Shown in pieces: positions 35,076 to 42,496 of a stretch of DNA of 64,000 nucleotides (the first letter of the stretch is position 1; the number at the start of each line of letters is the position of its first letter). This DNA is from Streptomyces sp. Ag109_O5-1 (lineage in GTDB: Bacteria > Actinomycetota > Actinomycetes > Streptomycetales > Streptomycetaceae). The notes below the pieces were generated by a model. It saw only the letters and a program-made list of their open reading frames with translations. It was not told the DNA's origin and did not search any database. Location of the stretch: the NCBI RefSeq assembly GCF_003814875.1, contig NZ_RKQF01000001.1, positions 8,432,001 to 8,496,000 on the forward strand, in the 5' to 3' direction. A program made the position numbers and the translations under genes.

Positions 35076-35104
35076 TGCCCCGACGAGGGCGGCGTCCGCG
35101 CTTG

Positions 35105-35176
35105 CTGGGATACCAGGACTCGAACCTGAACTAACGGAACCAGAAACCGTCGGGCTGCCAATTACCCCATATCCCA
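35105..35176 (-). tRNA. tRNA-Gln (anticodon CTG)
   Basis: A 72-base cloverleaf on the minus strand. The acceptor TGGGATA pairs with TATCCCA, the D arm contains GGGTAATTGGCAGCCC, the anticodon loop is TTCTGGT, and the T arm is CAGG-TTCGAGT-CCTG. The discriminator is G and CCA is not encoded. The base pair closing the anticodon loop (31-39) appears to be T-T, a minor oddity. Confidence 0.93.
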
Positions 35177-35660
35177 TTCACCCCGAAGGCCGCGGGAGCT
35201 CGGCCGGCCGGGCGTTGCCCTACGGCGTGACGACGCTGTACGGCCTTGCCCAGTCTATGCGGGCTCTCCGTGGTGCCTGGTGATGCGTGCCCGGAGTGTC
35301 GACCAGAGTTCTGGGGCCGGCGGCGGACAGCGTCCGTTGGCGATCCGTGCCGCCGCGTTCTCCCTCTTCGTCCCGTGGCCGCCACGGGACGAACGGTCCG
35401 CCGGCCTGCAGAGCCCCCTGCCGCCCACGCCGGCGGTGAGTGCCGCCTGTGTGGTCGTGTCCGCCGGCACCGGTTCATCCTGCGGTCTCCGCGGCTGGTT
35501 CGCCGGTTGCCGGATCCGATCGGGGGATTCCTCGCCCCGAGCGGTCCTCCCGATTGCGGGGCTGAGCGATGTCGCCATAACTTCGACATGTCGGAATTGT
35601 TCCGAAAAGGTCAACATAATCTCTCATGTTGGCTTTCCTGTGACATTGAACGGAGTATTC
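35177..35660. other. 484-base region upstream of both tRNA-Gln and the Gln-rich gene
   Basis: No convincing gene; reading frames lack initiation signals and family features. It holds a perfect 11-bp hairpin (35368-35392, TCGTCCCGTGG with three-base loop) and an unusually A/T-rich patch at about 35575-35660. The patch contains GACATGTC (35586-35593), GGAATTGTTCC and AACAT..ATGTT, all symmetric words likely to hold the promoter and operators of the Gln-rich gene. Confidence 0.5.
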
Positions 35661-36164
35661 ATGTCGGTGATGACCGGTACCCCGCCCCTGCAGCAGTTCG
35701 GCCAGCAGTTCGCCGGGCCGCAGCCGCAGCAGCAGCTCGCGCAGGTCGTCCAGCAGTCCATCCAGCAGGCCTGCCAGCAGGCGAGCCAGCAGATCGCGCA
35801 GCGCATGCAGCAGACGCTGCAGCAGATCCAGCAGGTCCAGCAGCAGCTGCAGCAGCAGGGCATCGCCCACCACGCCCACCCGTACCTGGCCGTCGCGCTG
35901 CATCACACCCTGGTGCAGGGCGTGCGCAGCGCCGTGGAGCAGTCCGTGCAGCAGGCGCTGCCGACCGCGATCCTGACCCTGCTGCAGCAGAGCCAGCAGA
36001 GCCAGCAGAGCCAGCAGGGCCAGCAGGGCCAGCAGGGCCAGCAGGGCCAGCAGCAGTGGGGTGGCGGTTTCGGCCATCAGCAGTTCGGCCAGCAGTACCC
36101 GCAGCAGTACCAGCAGCCCGGCTTCGGCTTCGGCCAGCCGGGTCAGCCCTTCGGCATCGGCTGA
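35661..36164 (+). CDS. Glutamine-rich low-complexity protein, prion-like
   Basis: 167 residues, 61 of them Gln (about 36%). Residues about 28-66 form a QQ-periodic helix (QQSIQQACQQASQQIAQRMQ), likely a coiled coil. A His/hydrophobic segment (HHAHPYLAVALHHTL) follows, then (SQQ)3(GQQ)4 and a Gly/Phe/Tyr/Gln tail ending FGFGQPGQPFGIG, similar in composition to prion-like or phase-separating domains. No signal peptide. CGGAG lies nine bases before the ATG. It probably pairs with the pseudo-subtilase that follows. I know no characterised homologue. A multimerising scaffold is an inference. Confidence 0.75.
   Translation: MSVMTGTPPLQQFGQQFAGPQPQQQLAQVVQQSIQQACQQASQQIAQRMQQTLQQIQQVQQQLQQQGIAHHAHPYLAVALHHTLVQGVRSAVEQSVQQALPTAILTLLQQSQQSQQSQQGQQGQQGQQGQQQWGGGFGHQQFGQQYPQQYQQPGFGFGQPGQPFGIG
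35985..36056 (+). repeat. 9-bp coding tandem repeat in the Gln-rich gene
   Basis: CAGCAGAGC is repeated three times (35985-36011), then CAGCAGGGC four times (36012-36047), then CAGCAGCAG. It encodes the SQQ and GQQ runs. Such pure repeats are prone to copy-number change. Confidence 0.95.
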
Positions 36165-36184
36165 CGCTGACATAAGGCAGTGCG

Positions 36185-36227
36185 CTGTGCGGTGTGCCCG
36201 GGACCGGTTCCCGGGCACACCGCACAG
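36185..36227. terminator. 19-bp perfect hairpin between the Gln-rich and pseudo-subtilase genes
   Basis: CTGTGCGGTGTGCCCGGGA (36185-36203) pairs without mismatch with 36209-36227 across a five-base loop CCGGT. It begins 20 bases after the stop codon. It may terminate or attenuate the transcript, so the second gene would be expressed at a different level. Confidence 0.75.
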
Positions 36228-36303
36228 CCGCGGAAGGCGCGAGCTGCCCGTCACACGGATCAGAAGCTCAGAAACCGACGCAGGCATGGTTGAGGTGGAT
36301 GTA

Positions 36304-38049
36304 ATGGTCAAGGACAGGCCCGGAGACAAGCCCCGGAACAGTCGCCAGAGCGAATCCGAGGGCGCGGGGGCCGGTGGGCCGGGCCCCGCGGAGCAACCGG
36401 CGCCACGCAGGAAGGGCGGAACGTCGCCGATCGCGGTACAGCCGCGCCGGTCCCGCTACATGGTGACCCCGCTGCCGCAGCAGCTTCTGCCCCTGGGAGT
36501 GCCCGAACCCGGCATGGACGCGGTGTGCGACCACCTGGAGCGGATGCCCGAGGTCACGGTGGTCCGCAGACTCACCCCGTCGGACAAGCTGCAGTCGGCG
36601 GGAGTGCAGCCCTCCTGCCCCGAACTCGTTGTTGTCGAGGCCCCCGAGACCCAGGTACCGGCGATGCTGTCGCTGCATGTGCACATCGAGCCGGATCTGC
36701 CGTTGTCCGCAGCCGTCCCCATTGGCATGCCGACCGCGGGGATGCTGTCGCTGTGCGACCCGGGGCTGGTCATGCCGCTGGACGAGCCCGTGGACATCTC
36801 GGTTCTCGTCAGTGGACCCGACGGCGAACCGCTGGCCGGCGCCGGGGTGTTCCTGATCGGGGCGGCATGGCCGAGCCAGGGCGTCACCGACCCCGACGGG
36901 AGAGTCACCCTCACCCTGGCGACGGAGACCGCGCAGTCCGTCCAGTCCCTCTACATCCGGCCCGCGGGCGGCTACACGGACCGCTGGATCCACCGCCCCG
37001 ACCTGTCGGCGACCCAGGACAACCTCGTCACCCTCACCCCGCTGTCCAAGATCTACCCGGAACTGGAACAGCGGCAGAGTTACGGCTGGGGCCAGCAGGC
37101 CATGCGGCTGGACCGGCTGCCGCCCACGTTCCGTGCCTTCGGCATCAAGATCGCCGTCATCGGTACGGGCGTCGGCACCGACCATCCCGACCTGAAGCAA
37201 CGGGTGCGCTCCGGCATCGACCTCGTACGCCGCACGAAGGAGGGCTGGGCCCACGACCCGGTCGGCACCGGCACCCACGCGGCCGGCGTCATCGCCGGGG
37301 CGGACACCGGCAAGGGTGTCATCGGCATCGCCGTCGACGCCGAGCTGGAGGTCTGCCAGGTCATGCCCGACGGCCACTTGAGCGACCTCATCGCCGCCCT
37401 GGACCACTGCATCAAGCAAGAGACCGACATCGCCCACATCCAGGTGGCGACCCCCTACCCTTCGGCGCTGGTCTCCCGCAAACTCGCCGACGCCACTGCT
37501 GCGGGCATCGCCTGCATCGCTCCGGTGGGCGACAGCGGCGGTCCGGTCTCCTTCCCCGCCTCGCTGCCCACCGTCTTCGCCGTGGGCGCCCTGGGAGCAT
37601 TCGGTACCTACCCGCCTGACACATCCCAGGCCACCCACGTCGGGCCACAGTTGAGCCCGGAAGGGCTGTTCGCCGCGCCGTTCAGCTGCCACGGCCCCGG
37701 GGTGAACGCGGCCGCCCCCGGCGTTTCGGTTCTGTCCTGTTCCTCGGACGGCGGCTACACCGCCCTCGACGGCACCGTCACCGCATCCGCCCACATTGCG
37801 GGCCTGGCCGCGCTCGTGCTGGCCCACCACGAGGACTTCCACAGCCAGTTGCTGCCCCGTGGACCCGGCCGCGTGCAGCACCTGTTCGAGATCATCGCCG
37901 CCAGCTGCCGTCCACTGGCCGCACCGGGAACACTGGACGCGGTCCGTACCGGACGCGGCCTGCCCGATGCCCTCACCGCCCTCGGCCTGGTCCATGGCAC
38001 ACAGCTTGCCCCGGCCCTGTCCCCCTTCGCCCCCTCCATGACCGGGTAG
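36304..38049 (+). CDS. Cytoplasmic pseudo-subtilase (S8 fold, catalytic residues lost)
   Basis: 581 residues from ATG 36304, preceded by GAGGTGG; 36286 is an upstream alternative. The N-terminus is charged (MVKDRPGDKPRNSRQSESEG) with no signal peptide. Residues about 55-150 resemble a propeptide-like region; about 160-255 a beta-sandwich of the carboxypeptidase-regulatory type (SVLVSGPDGEPLAGAGVFL). The S8 fold spans about 260-570. In IAVIGTGVGTDHPDL the catalytic Asp is Gly287, in GTGTHAAG the catalytic His is Thr322, in GTVTASAHIAG the catalytic Ser is Val492, and the oxyanion Asn is Asp410. The rest of the fold is well kept, with no stops or frameshifts, so it is a maintained non-enzyme rather than a decaying gene. 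It likely works with the Gln-rich protein. Confidence 0.88.
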   Translation: MVKDRPGDKPRNSRQSESEGAGAGGPGPAEQPAPRRKGGTSPIAVQPRRSRYMVTPLPQQLLPLGVPEPGMDAVCDHLERMPEVTVVRRLTPSDKLQSAGVQPSCPELVVVEAPETQVPAMLSLHVHIEPDLPLSAAVPIGMPTAGMLSLCDPGLVMPLDEPVDISVLVSGPDGEPLAGAGVFLIGAAWPSQGVTDPDGRVTLTLATETAQSVQSLYIRPAGGYTDRWIHRPDLSATQDNLVTLTPLSKIYPELEQRQSYGWGQQAMRLDRLPPTFRAFGIKIAVIGTGVGTDHPDLKQRVRSGIDLVRRTKEGWAHDPVGTGTHAAGVIAGADTGKGVIGIAVDAELEVCQVMPDGHLSDLIAALDHCIKQETDIAHIQVATPYPSALVSRKLADATAAGIACIAPVGDSGGPVSFPASLPTVFAVGALGAFGTYPPDTSQATHVGPQLSPEGLFAAPFSCHGPGVNAAAPGVSVLSCSSDGGYTALDGTVTASAHIAGLAALVLAHHEDFHSQLLPRGPGRVQHLFEIIAASCRPLAAPGTLDAVRTGRGLPDALTALGLVHGTQLAPALSPFAPSMTG

Positions 38050-38059
38050 ATCCCGCCCG

Positions 38060-38114
38060 CGGCCTGCACACCGGACGTCCCCGAGGTCGAGGGGGCCGTC
38101 CGGTGTGCAGGCCG
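38060..38114. terminator. Strong terminator after the pseudo-subtilase
   Basis: CGGCCTGCACACCGGACG (38060-38077) pairs perfectly with 38097-38114, with an inner CCCC/GGGG pairing. It begins 11 bases after the stop codon. Confidence 0.8.
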
Positions 38115-38332
38115 GACAGACCCGCAAGGCCTTGGACAACTGGTGGGCGAAGTGGCTGGTCGGCATCCGCTCCGGCCAGGTCACCGGCCGCACCTGGGGC
38201 GCCAAGGGCCACACCCCGATCGTGCTCCGCACCGTTGACGCCCTCTCCTGCCCGAGGACAGGAGATTCCGGTCCGCACCTCTCCGAGGTACCACCTTGGG
38301 TTCCTGTTTCACTGGCCACTGCCGACCGGTGA
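38105..38332 (+). pseudogene. Probable IS630-like transposase remnant, internally deleted
   Basis: Reads QTRKALDNWWAKWLVGIRSG, resembling the winged-helix start of IS630 transposases, then within a few residues VTGRTWGAKGHTPIVLR, resembling the RTWAP.G.TP segment of their DDE domain. Roughly 150 intervening residues and the C-terminus are missing. The open frame to 38332 is otherwise featureless. Recognition rests on two short motifs. Confidence 0.45.
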
Positions 38333-38386
38333 AGGTCGGTCCTACGCGGCCTCCGCAGGCCTGACTTCCCGCCCGTCCGGCGGTAG

Positions 38387-38409
38387 GTCCGACAACTACG
38401 TTGTCGGAC
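38387..38409. promoter_or_regulatory. 10-bp perfect inverted repeat before the XRE remnant
   Basis: GTCCGACAAC (38387-38396) and GTTGTCGGAC (38400-38409) are separated by TAC. It is the right size for a dimeric repressor. The surrounding 38260-38500 bases hold no recognisable gene and may include the end of an old insertion sequence. Confidence 0.55.
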
Positions 38410-38499
38410 AAGGCGATCCTGTCATGGATCAGCGACCCTCCGGGCCGCCAGGGCGAGGATGCCCTACACCTCCACCCTGAAGGGTGGAGCACTGGGCAA

Positions 38500-39307
38500 G
38501 TGTTCGGTAGCTGGTTCTCGGTGAACGCGATGTCCGCGATCAGCACGAAGGGCCGGATGCACTACGGCAAGTCCCACCTCAGCGACATCGAGCGTGGTGA
38601 GCGCCGGATGCCCTTGGAACTGGCCCGGCACGTGGACCGGGTGCTGGGGACGGACGGGTACTTCGAGCGGCATTGCGAGGATGTGCGGAGGGTGCGGAGG
38701 GGGCCGCACGCGGCGTACTTCGAGAAGGCGCTGGAGGCGGAAAGGCAGGCGGAGTCCATCGAGTTGTGGTCTCCCAGCATCTTCCCCGGGTTGCTCCAGA
38801 CCGCTCCGTACGCGCGGGCCTTGGTCTGGTCAGCTCATCCGGCTTCCGCCGATGAGTGGGTCGAGGAAAAGGTGCACGCCCGTCTCGCCCGTGCCCGCCC
38901 TTTCGATGAGGACCACTCCACCCCGGAGTACTGGGCGATCCTGCACGAGTTGCTGCTCACCGATGCGATCCTGCCGCCGCAGGAGATGGCCGATCAACTC
39001 GACCGGGTGGCGGAGTTGGCCGGGCGCCGCCGGATCGTTCCGCAGATCGTCCTGCGGAAGACCGGGGCGTATCCCTTGATGGCCGCCTCCATCATGGTCA
39101 TGACGTTCCCCGAGGCGCCGCCACTGGTCTACACGGAGGCCTCCTACAGCGCGGACACCATCGACGATCCGGCCCTCGTGAAGCAGTACCGCAAGGCATA
39201 CGGATCGGCTCAGGGCCGTCGCACTGTCACCGGAGACGTCCCTGGCCATGATCGAGGCAGCGGCAGGGGACTATCGAAATGGCAAGCAGCCGGATCGACT
39301 TGAGTGA
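38500..39307 (+). pseudogene. XRE/DUF5753 regulator, frameshifted and with degenerate HTH
   Basis: The central part is a clear DUF5753 protein (HYGKSHLSDIERGERRMPLE, then SPSIFPGLLQTAPYARAL, and IMVMTFPEAPPLVYTEASYS). The N-terminal HTH lacks recognisable first helices (VFGSWFSVNAMSAIS in place of the usual LRxLREAAGLSQ type). Near the end an extra G at 39202-39203 shifts the frame. Removing it restores the standard ending DRLRAVALSPETSLAMIEAA to DRLE and a stop at 39305-39307. As it stands, the reading frame runs to 39303 with an unrelated tail. Start uncertain: GTG 38500 or TTG 38401. These genes normally work with a DUF397 partner in development or antibiotic control. Confidence 0.8.
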
Positions 39308-39518
39308 CGAGTTCTGGTTCAAGAGCAGCTACAGCAATGGTGACGGCGGTGACTGCGTCGAGGTCGCCGGCGGCTTCTCCGGCGCCGCCCTCTGGCGCAA
39401 GTCGAGCTACTGGGTCCAGATCGTTCCGAAGCGCTGGCCGCTTCCGGCCGACGGCAGGGCGATCTCGCCGAAGCCCCTGGACGCGTCGGGCCGAACGGTC
39501 GCTTACCAGGACTTCTGA
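39279..39518 (+). CDS. DUF397 domain protein, divergent C-terminus
   Basis: 79 residues. EFWFKSSYSNGDGGDCVEVA is the DUF397 core. The usual second half (VRDSKDPDGP..L.F) is not seen; instead the sequence continues LWRKSSYWVQIVPKRWPLPA, with a second RKSSY-like element, suggesting an internal duplication or a diverged tail. The ATG at 39279 lies inside the restored end of the XRE gene, as in intact XRE-DUF397 pairs. With its partner broken, its function may be lost. Confidence 0.7.
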   Translation: MASSRIDLSDEFWFKSSYSNGDGGDCVEVAGGFSGAALWRKSSYWVQIVPKRWPLPADGRAISPKPLDASGRTVAYQDF

Positions 39519-39561
39519 CCGGACCGGCCGACGGTGAGTCACTGCCGTGATCGCAGGACGA

Positions 39562-39602
39562 CGAAGGGGCGTGAGGTCCGTTACGGACCTCACGCCCCTT
39601 CG
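39562..39602. terminator. Bidirectional terminator between DUF397 and S53 genes
   Basis: CGAAGGGGCGTGAGGTCCG (39562-39580) pairs perfectly with 39584-39602 across TTA. It lies between convergent genes, so it can serve both. Confidence 0.88.
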
Positions 39603-39627
39603 CTCAGTGGATCAGCAGCTCAGTGGA

Positions 39628-41577
39628 TCAGCGCTGCCTGCGGAACGACTCCAGGTAGCCGCCCGCCGGGGTGCCGACGCCGGTCACGTCGTCGTAGCCC
39701 TTCACCGCGGACAGGGAGCTGTCCTTGCCGAGGCTGCGGACCGAGGTCAGCAGGCCGTTGGTGGCGTCGTAGCCGTTGGCGAAGTCGACGCGGGCGACCG
39801 CGAGGTCGGTGCCGGTCGGCTTGTCCACGACGTCGTGGTAGGCCTTGGTGCCGTACTTGGAGTAGATCAGCGGGTTGGCGAAGCCGATCGCCTTGCCGCC
39901 GCGCGCCTCCTCGGCGAGAGCCTGGACCGCGGCGATGACCGGCGCGGCCAGCGACGTGCCGCCGATGCGGTACTCGCTGTACGCCTCGGTGCCGTCCGCC
40001 TGGGTCTGGGTCTGACCGACCTTGAAGCCCGTGTTGGGGTCGGCGATCGCCGAGATGTCCGGGACCACGCGGTTGCCGGTGGCGCTGTTGGCCTTCGCGA
40101 GGGAGTCCGGAACGACGCGCTTCTGGTAGGACGGCTCGTTGACCGTCTTGCTGGTGCCGCCGCCCGCGCCCGAGGTGAACGCGCCGGGGAAGTTGGTCCA
40201 GCTCTTGCCGTCGGCCGACAGCGAGGCCTTCTCGGTGCCCCAGCCGGTCTCCCACAGGTACTTGTCGTCCTTGCCGACGGCCAGGGACGTGCCGCCGACC
40301 GCGGTCACCCAGGCCGAGTTGGCCGGGGTGTCGACCTGCTTCGTCTTGGTCTTGGCGACCTCGTCGCCGTTGTCACCGGACGAGAAGTAGAAGCCGATGC
40401 CCTGCACCGCGCCCAGCTGGAAGACCTGGTCGTAGGCGGCCGCGAGGTCCGGCGTCTGGTCCGCCTCGGTGCCGCCCCAGGAGTTGGAGACGATGTCGGC
40501 GAGGTGGTTGTCGACCACCTTGCTGAGCGCGTCGAGGAGGTCGTTGTCCTGGCAGGACGCGGCGCCCACGTAGGTGACGTCGGCGTCCGGCGCGACCGCG
40601 TGCACGGCCTCGACGTCGAGGGTCTCCTCGCCGTACCAGCCGGAGGCGTCGCACGCGTCGGCGCCCGTGTCCGTGTAGTTCGAGGGCAGCACCTGGTGGA
40701 GCTGGCTCGTCTTCCACGCGGCGTCGCCGTGCGCCTTGGCGTAGGTGCCGGCGTCGAAGGCGATGGTGGGCGAGGCGAACGCGTCGGTGATGGCGACGCG
40801 CACGTGCTTGCCGGTGTACTTGCCGGCGCCGTAGGCGGCCCGCAGCTGCTTGCCGGTGTAGCCCTCGACGGCGTACGGGATCTTCGTGCCGTACGCGTCC
40901 GGCAGCGTGGTCGCGATGTTCGAGCCGTAGTACGACGAGAACGGCCCGGAGTTCTTGAACACGGCGCCGGGAGGCGGCAGCGTGTCGTCGTGGGTCGCCG
41001 TGTGCGGCGCGTTGTCCAGGCCGGTGACGGTCAGGACGGCGGAGCTGACGGCGGCCGGCACCGACGCGGTCTTCGCCGGGGCGTGGTACGTCTTCGAGCC
41101 CTTGGCGTAGTTGTGCAGCTGGGTGCCGAACGCCTGCTCGACGGCGGACACGTCGCCGGAGACGGCGATGTAGTGCTGCGTGACCTCGGTGACCTGCAGA
41201 CCGGAAGCGGTCAGCCAGGACTTGACGGCCTTCACCTGGGCCTTGGTGGCGCCGAAGCGGGCCTGGATCTGCTTGGCGGTCAGGTACTTGCCGTACAGCG
41301 GCGAGCTCGGGTCGGACACCGCCTTCGCGTAGGCCGCGAGGCCCTTGGCGTCCTGGCCGGCCAGGTAGACCCGGGCCTTGAGCTGCGCGCTGTTCGAGGT
41401 GGCGCCCTTGTCCGCCTTGGCCGTGGCCCAGGCGGGCTTGGTGCCCGCCAGAGCGTCACGGGCCGGGGTGTCCGCGGCGTGCGCCGCGGGTATGCCGAGC
41501 GCGAGCGCGCCGGCGATCATCGGCAGTGTCGCTGCCATGCTCACGCTGGCCCGCACCTTGGCACGGTTCGATCTCAT
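39628..41577 (-). CDS. S53 family (sedolisin/kumamolisin-like) secreted serine peptidase
   Basis: 649 residues from ATG 41577 (MRSNRAKVRASVSMAATLPM), giving a standard Sec signal ending AAHA; AGGGGG lies upstream. An activation prodomain (about 50-190, YLTAKQIQARFGATKAQVKA) is followed by the catalytic domain. GEETLDVE supplies the Glu/Asp pair, SSGDNGD the oxyanion Asp, and GGTSLAAP the catalytic Ser. The C-terminal GYDDVTGVGTPAGG carries the calcium-site region. It should be secreted as a zymogen and self-activated at acidic pH, by family knowledge. A fragment of a paralogue lies at 34962-35075. Confidence 0.93.
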   Translation of the reverse strand: MRSNRAKVRASVSMAATLPMIAGALALGIPAAHAADTPARDALAGTKPAWATAKADKGATSNSAQLKARVYLAGQDAKGLAAYAKAVSDPSSPLYGKYLTAKQIQARFGATKAQVKAVKSWLTASGLQVTEVTQHYIAVSGDVSAVEQAFGTQLHNYAKGSKTYHAPAKTASVPAAVSSAVLTVTGLDNAPHTATHDDTLPPPGAVFKNSGPFSSYYGSNIATTLPDAYGTKIPYAVEGYTGKQLRAAYGAGKYTGKHVRVAITDAFASPTIAFDAGTYAKAHGDAAWKTSQLHQVLPSNYTDTGADACDASGWYGEETLDVEAVHAVAPDADVTYVGAASCQDNDLLDALSKVVDNHLADIVSNSWGGTEADQTPDLAAAYDQVFQLGAVQGIGFYFSSGDNGDEVAKTKTKQVDTPANSAWVTAVGGTSLAVGKDDKYLWETGWGTEKASLSADGKSWTNFPGAFTSGAGGGTSKTVNEPSYQKRVVPDSLAKANSATGNRVVPDISAIADPNTGFKVGQTQTQADGTEAYSEYRIGGTSLAAPVIAAVQALAEEARGGKAIGFANPLIYSKYGTKAYHDVVDKPTGTDLAVARVDFANGYDATNGLLTSVRSLGKDSSLSAVKGYDDVTGVGTPAGGYLESFRRQR

Positions 41578-41862
41578 ACTGCCCCCTGCTATGCGGTTCG
41601 TCGCATGGAGTGGTCGGTCGTACGTGATCACCAGGCGGCCAGCGGCGGAACGGCCCATGAATCGATCACGTGGTGGACGCCACTCTTTCGATGAACTGTT
41701 CATGTCAGGGGAATGAAATTACCAAGGAAACCCCAAGTGGGCTTTGATTAGGGGTATTTGACCGGATTTCGACGGTGCGTGGAACGTTACGGATCGATTG
41801 CGATTGTCGGTAAGGTCTTGCGTTGCCGCTAAGTCGACAAATCCCCCTGGTTGTCCGTCCGT
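41578..41862. other. Promoter region of the S53 peptidase gene
   Basis: 285 bases between the S53 start and the DUF305 stop, with a notably A/T-rich stretch (about 41690-41800) that should contain the S53 promoter. I see no gene and no clear hairpin. Confidence 0.5.
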
Positions 41863-42495
41863 TCAGTCGCGCGGCTTCGCGCCCCGCTCCTTCAGCATCT
41901 GCTTCATCGTCGCCAGCTCCGACTGCTGCGCGTCCACCATGCCCTGGGCGAGGTTCTTCTCCACCTCGACGGTGCACTTGGACACACAGCCCTCGGCCAT
42001 GTGGATACCGCCCTTGTGATGGTCCGTCATCAGCTGCAGATAGAAGATCTCCGCCTGCTTGCCGTTCAGGGTCCCCAGCTTCTTCAGTTCCGTGTCGGTC
42101 GCCATGCCCGGCATCAGCGAACCGTCCCCGCGCTCGGGCATGTCACCCATGCCCATCCAGGACATCGGCGGCTTCGCCGACACCTTCGGCAGGTCCCACA
42201 GATCCAGCCAGCCCAGCAGCATGCCGCGCTGGTTGGCCTGCGTCTGCGCGATGTCGTAGGCGAGCCGCCGCACTTCGGTGTCGGTCGTGCGGTCGCGGAT
42301 GATGTACGACATCTCCACGGCCTGCTGGTGATGGACGGCCATGTCCCGCGCGAACCCCGCGTCCGCCCCCTCGGCGCTCGGGACGCTCAGGCCGCCGCCA
42401 CCGCTGCCGTCCTCGGCGACCGCGTAGGTGATCGCGCCGGCCGCGACCAGCACCGCCGCCGTGGTCCCGGCGATCCAGCCGATGTGCTTCTTCAC
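41863..42495 (-). CDS. DUF305 domain protein, membrane-anchored
   Basis: 210 residues from GTG 42495, one base after the previous stop. The N-terminal anchor (KKHIGWIAGTTAAVLVAAGA) is followed by DUF305: MAVHHQQAVEMSYIIRDRT and LMTDHHKGGIHMAEG, the two HH motifs thought to bind metal. It faces the outside of the membrane. It pairs with the DUF3105 gene, a frequent actinobacterial arrangement; its role is unproven. Confidence 0.9.
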   Translation of the reverse strand: MKKHIGWIAGTTAAVLVAAGAITYAVAEDGSGGGGLSVPSAEGADAGFARDMAVHHQQAVEMSYIIRDRTTDTEVRRLAYDIAQTQANQRGMLLGWLDLWDLPKVSAKPPMSWMGMGDMPERGDGSLMPGMATDTELKKLGTLNGKQAEIFYLQLMTDHHKGGIHMAEGCVSKCTVEVEKNLAQGMVDAQQSELATMKQMLKERGAKPRD

Positions 42496-42496
42496 G

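Noticed and set aside
35280..35660. N-terminal extension of the Gln-rich protein from ATG 35280
   Set aside because: The extension has unrelated composition and crosses an A/T-rich promoter-like patch; ATG 35661 has a good ribosome site.
35985..36056. CRISPR-like regular repeat
   Set aside because: The unit is 9 bp with no spacers and is in-frame coding repeat (SQQ/GQQ).
36304..38049. Active S8 serine peptidase
   Set aside because: All three triad positions and the oxyanion Asn are substituted, so an active-protease label would mislead.
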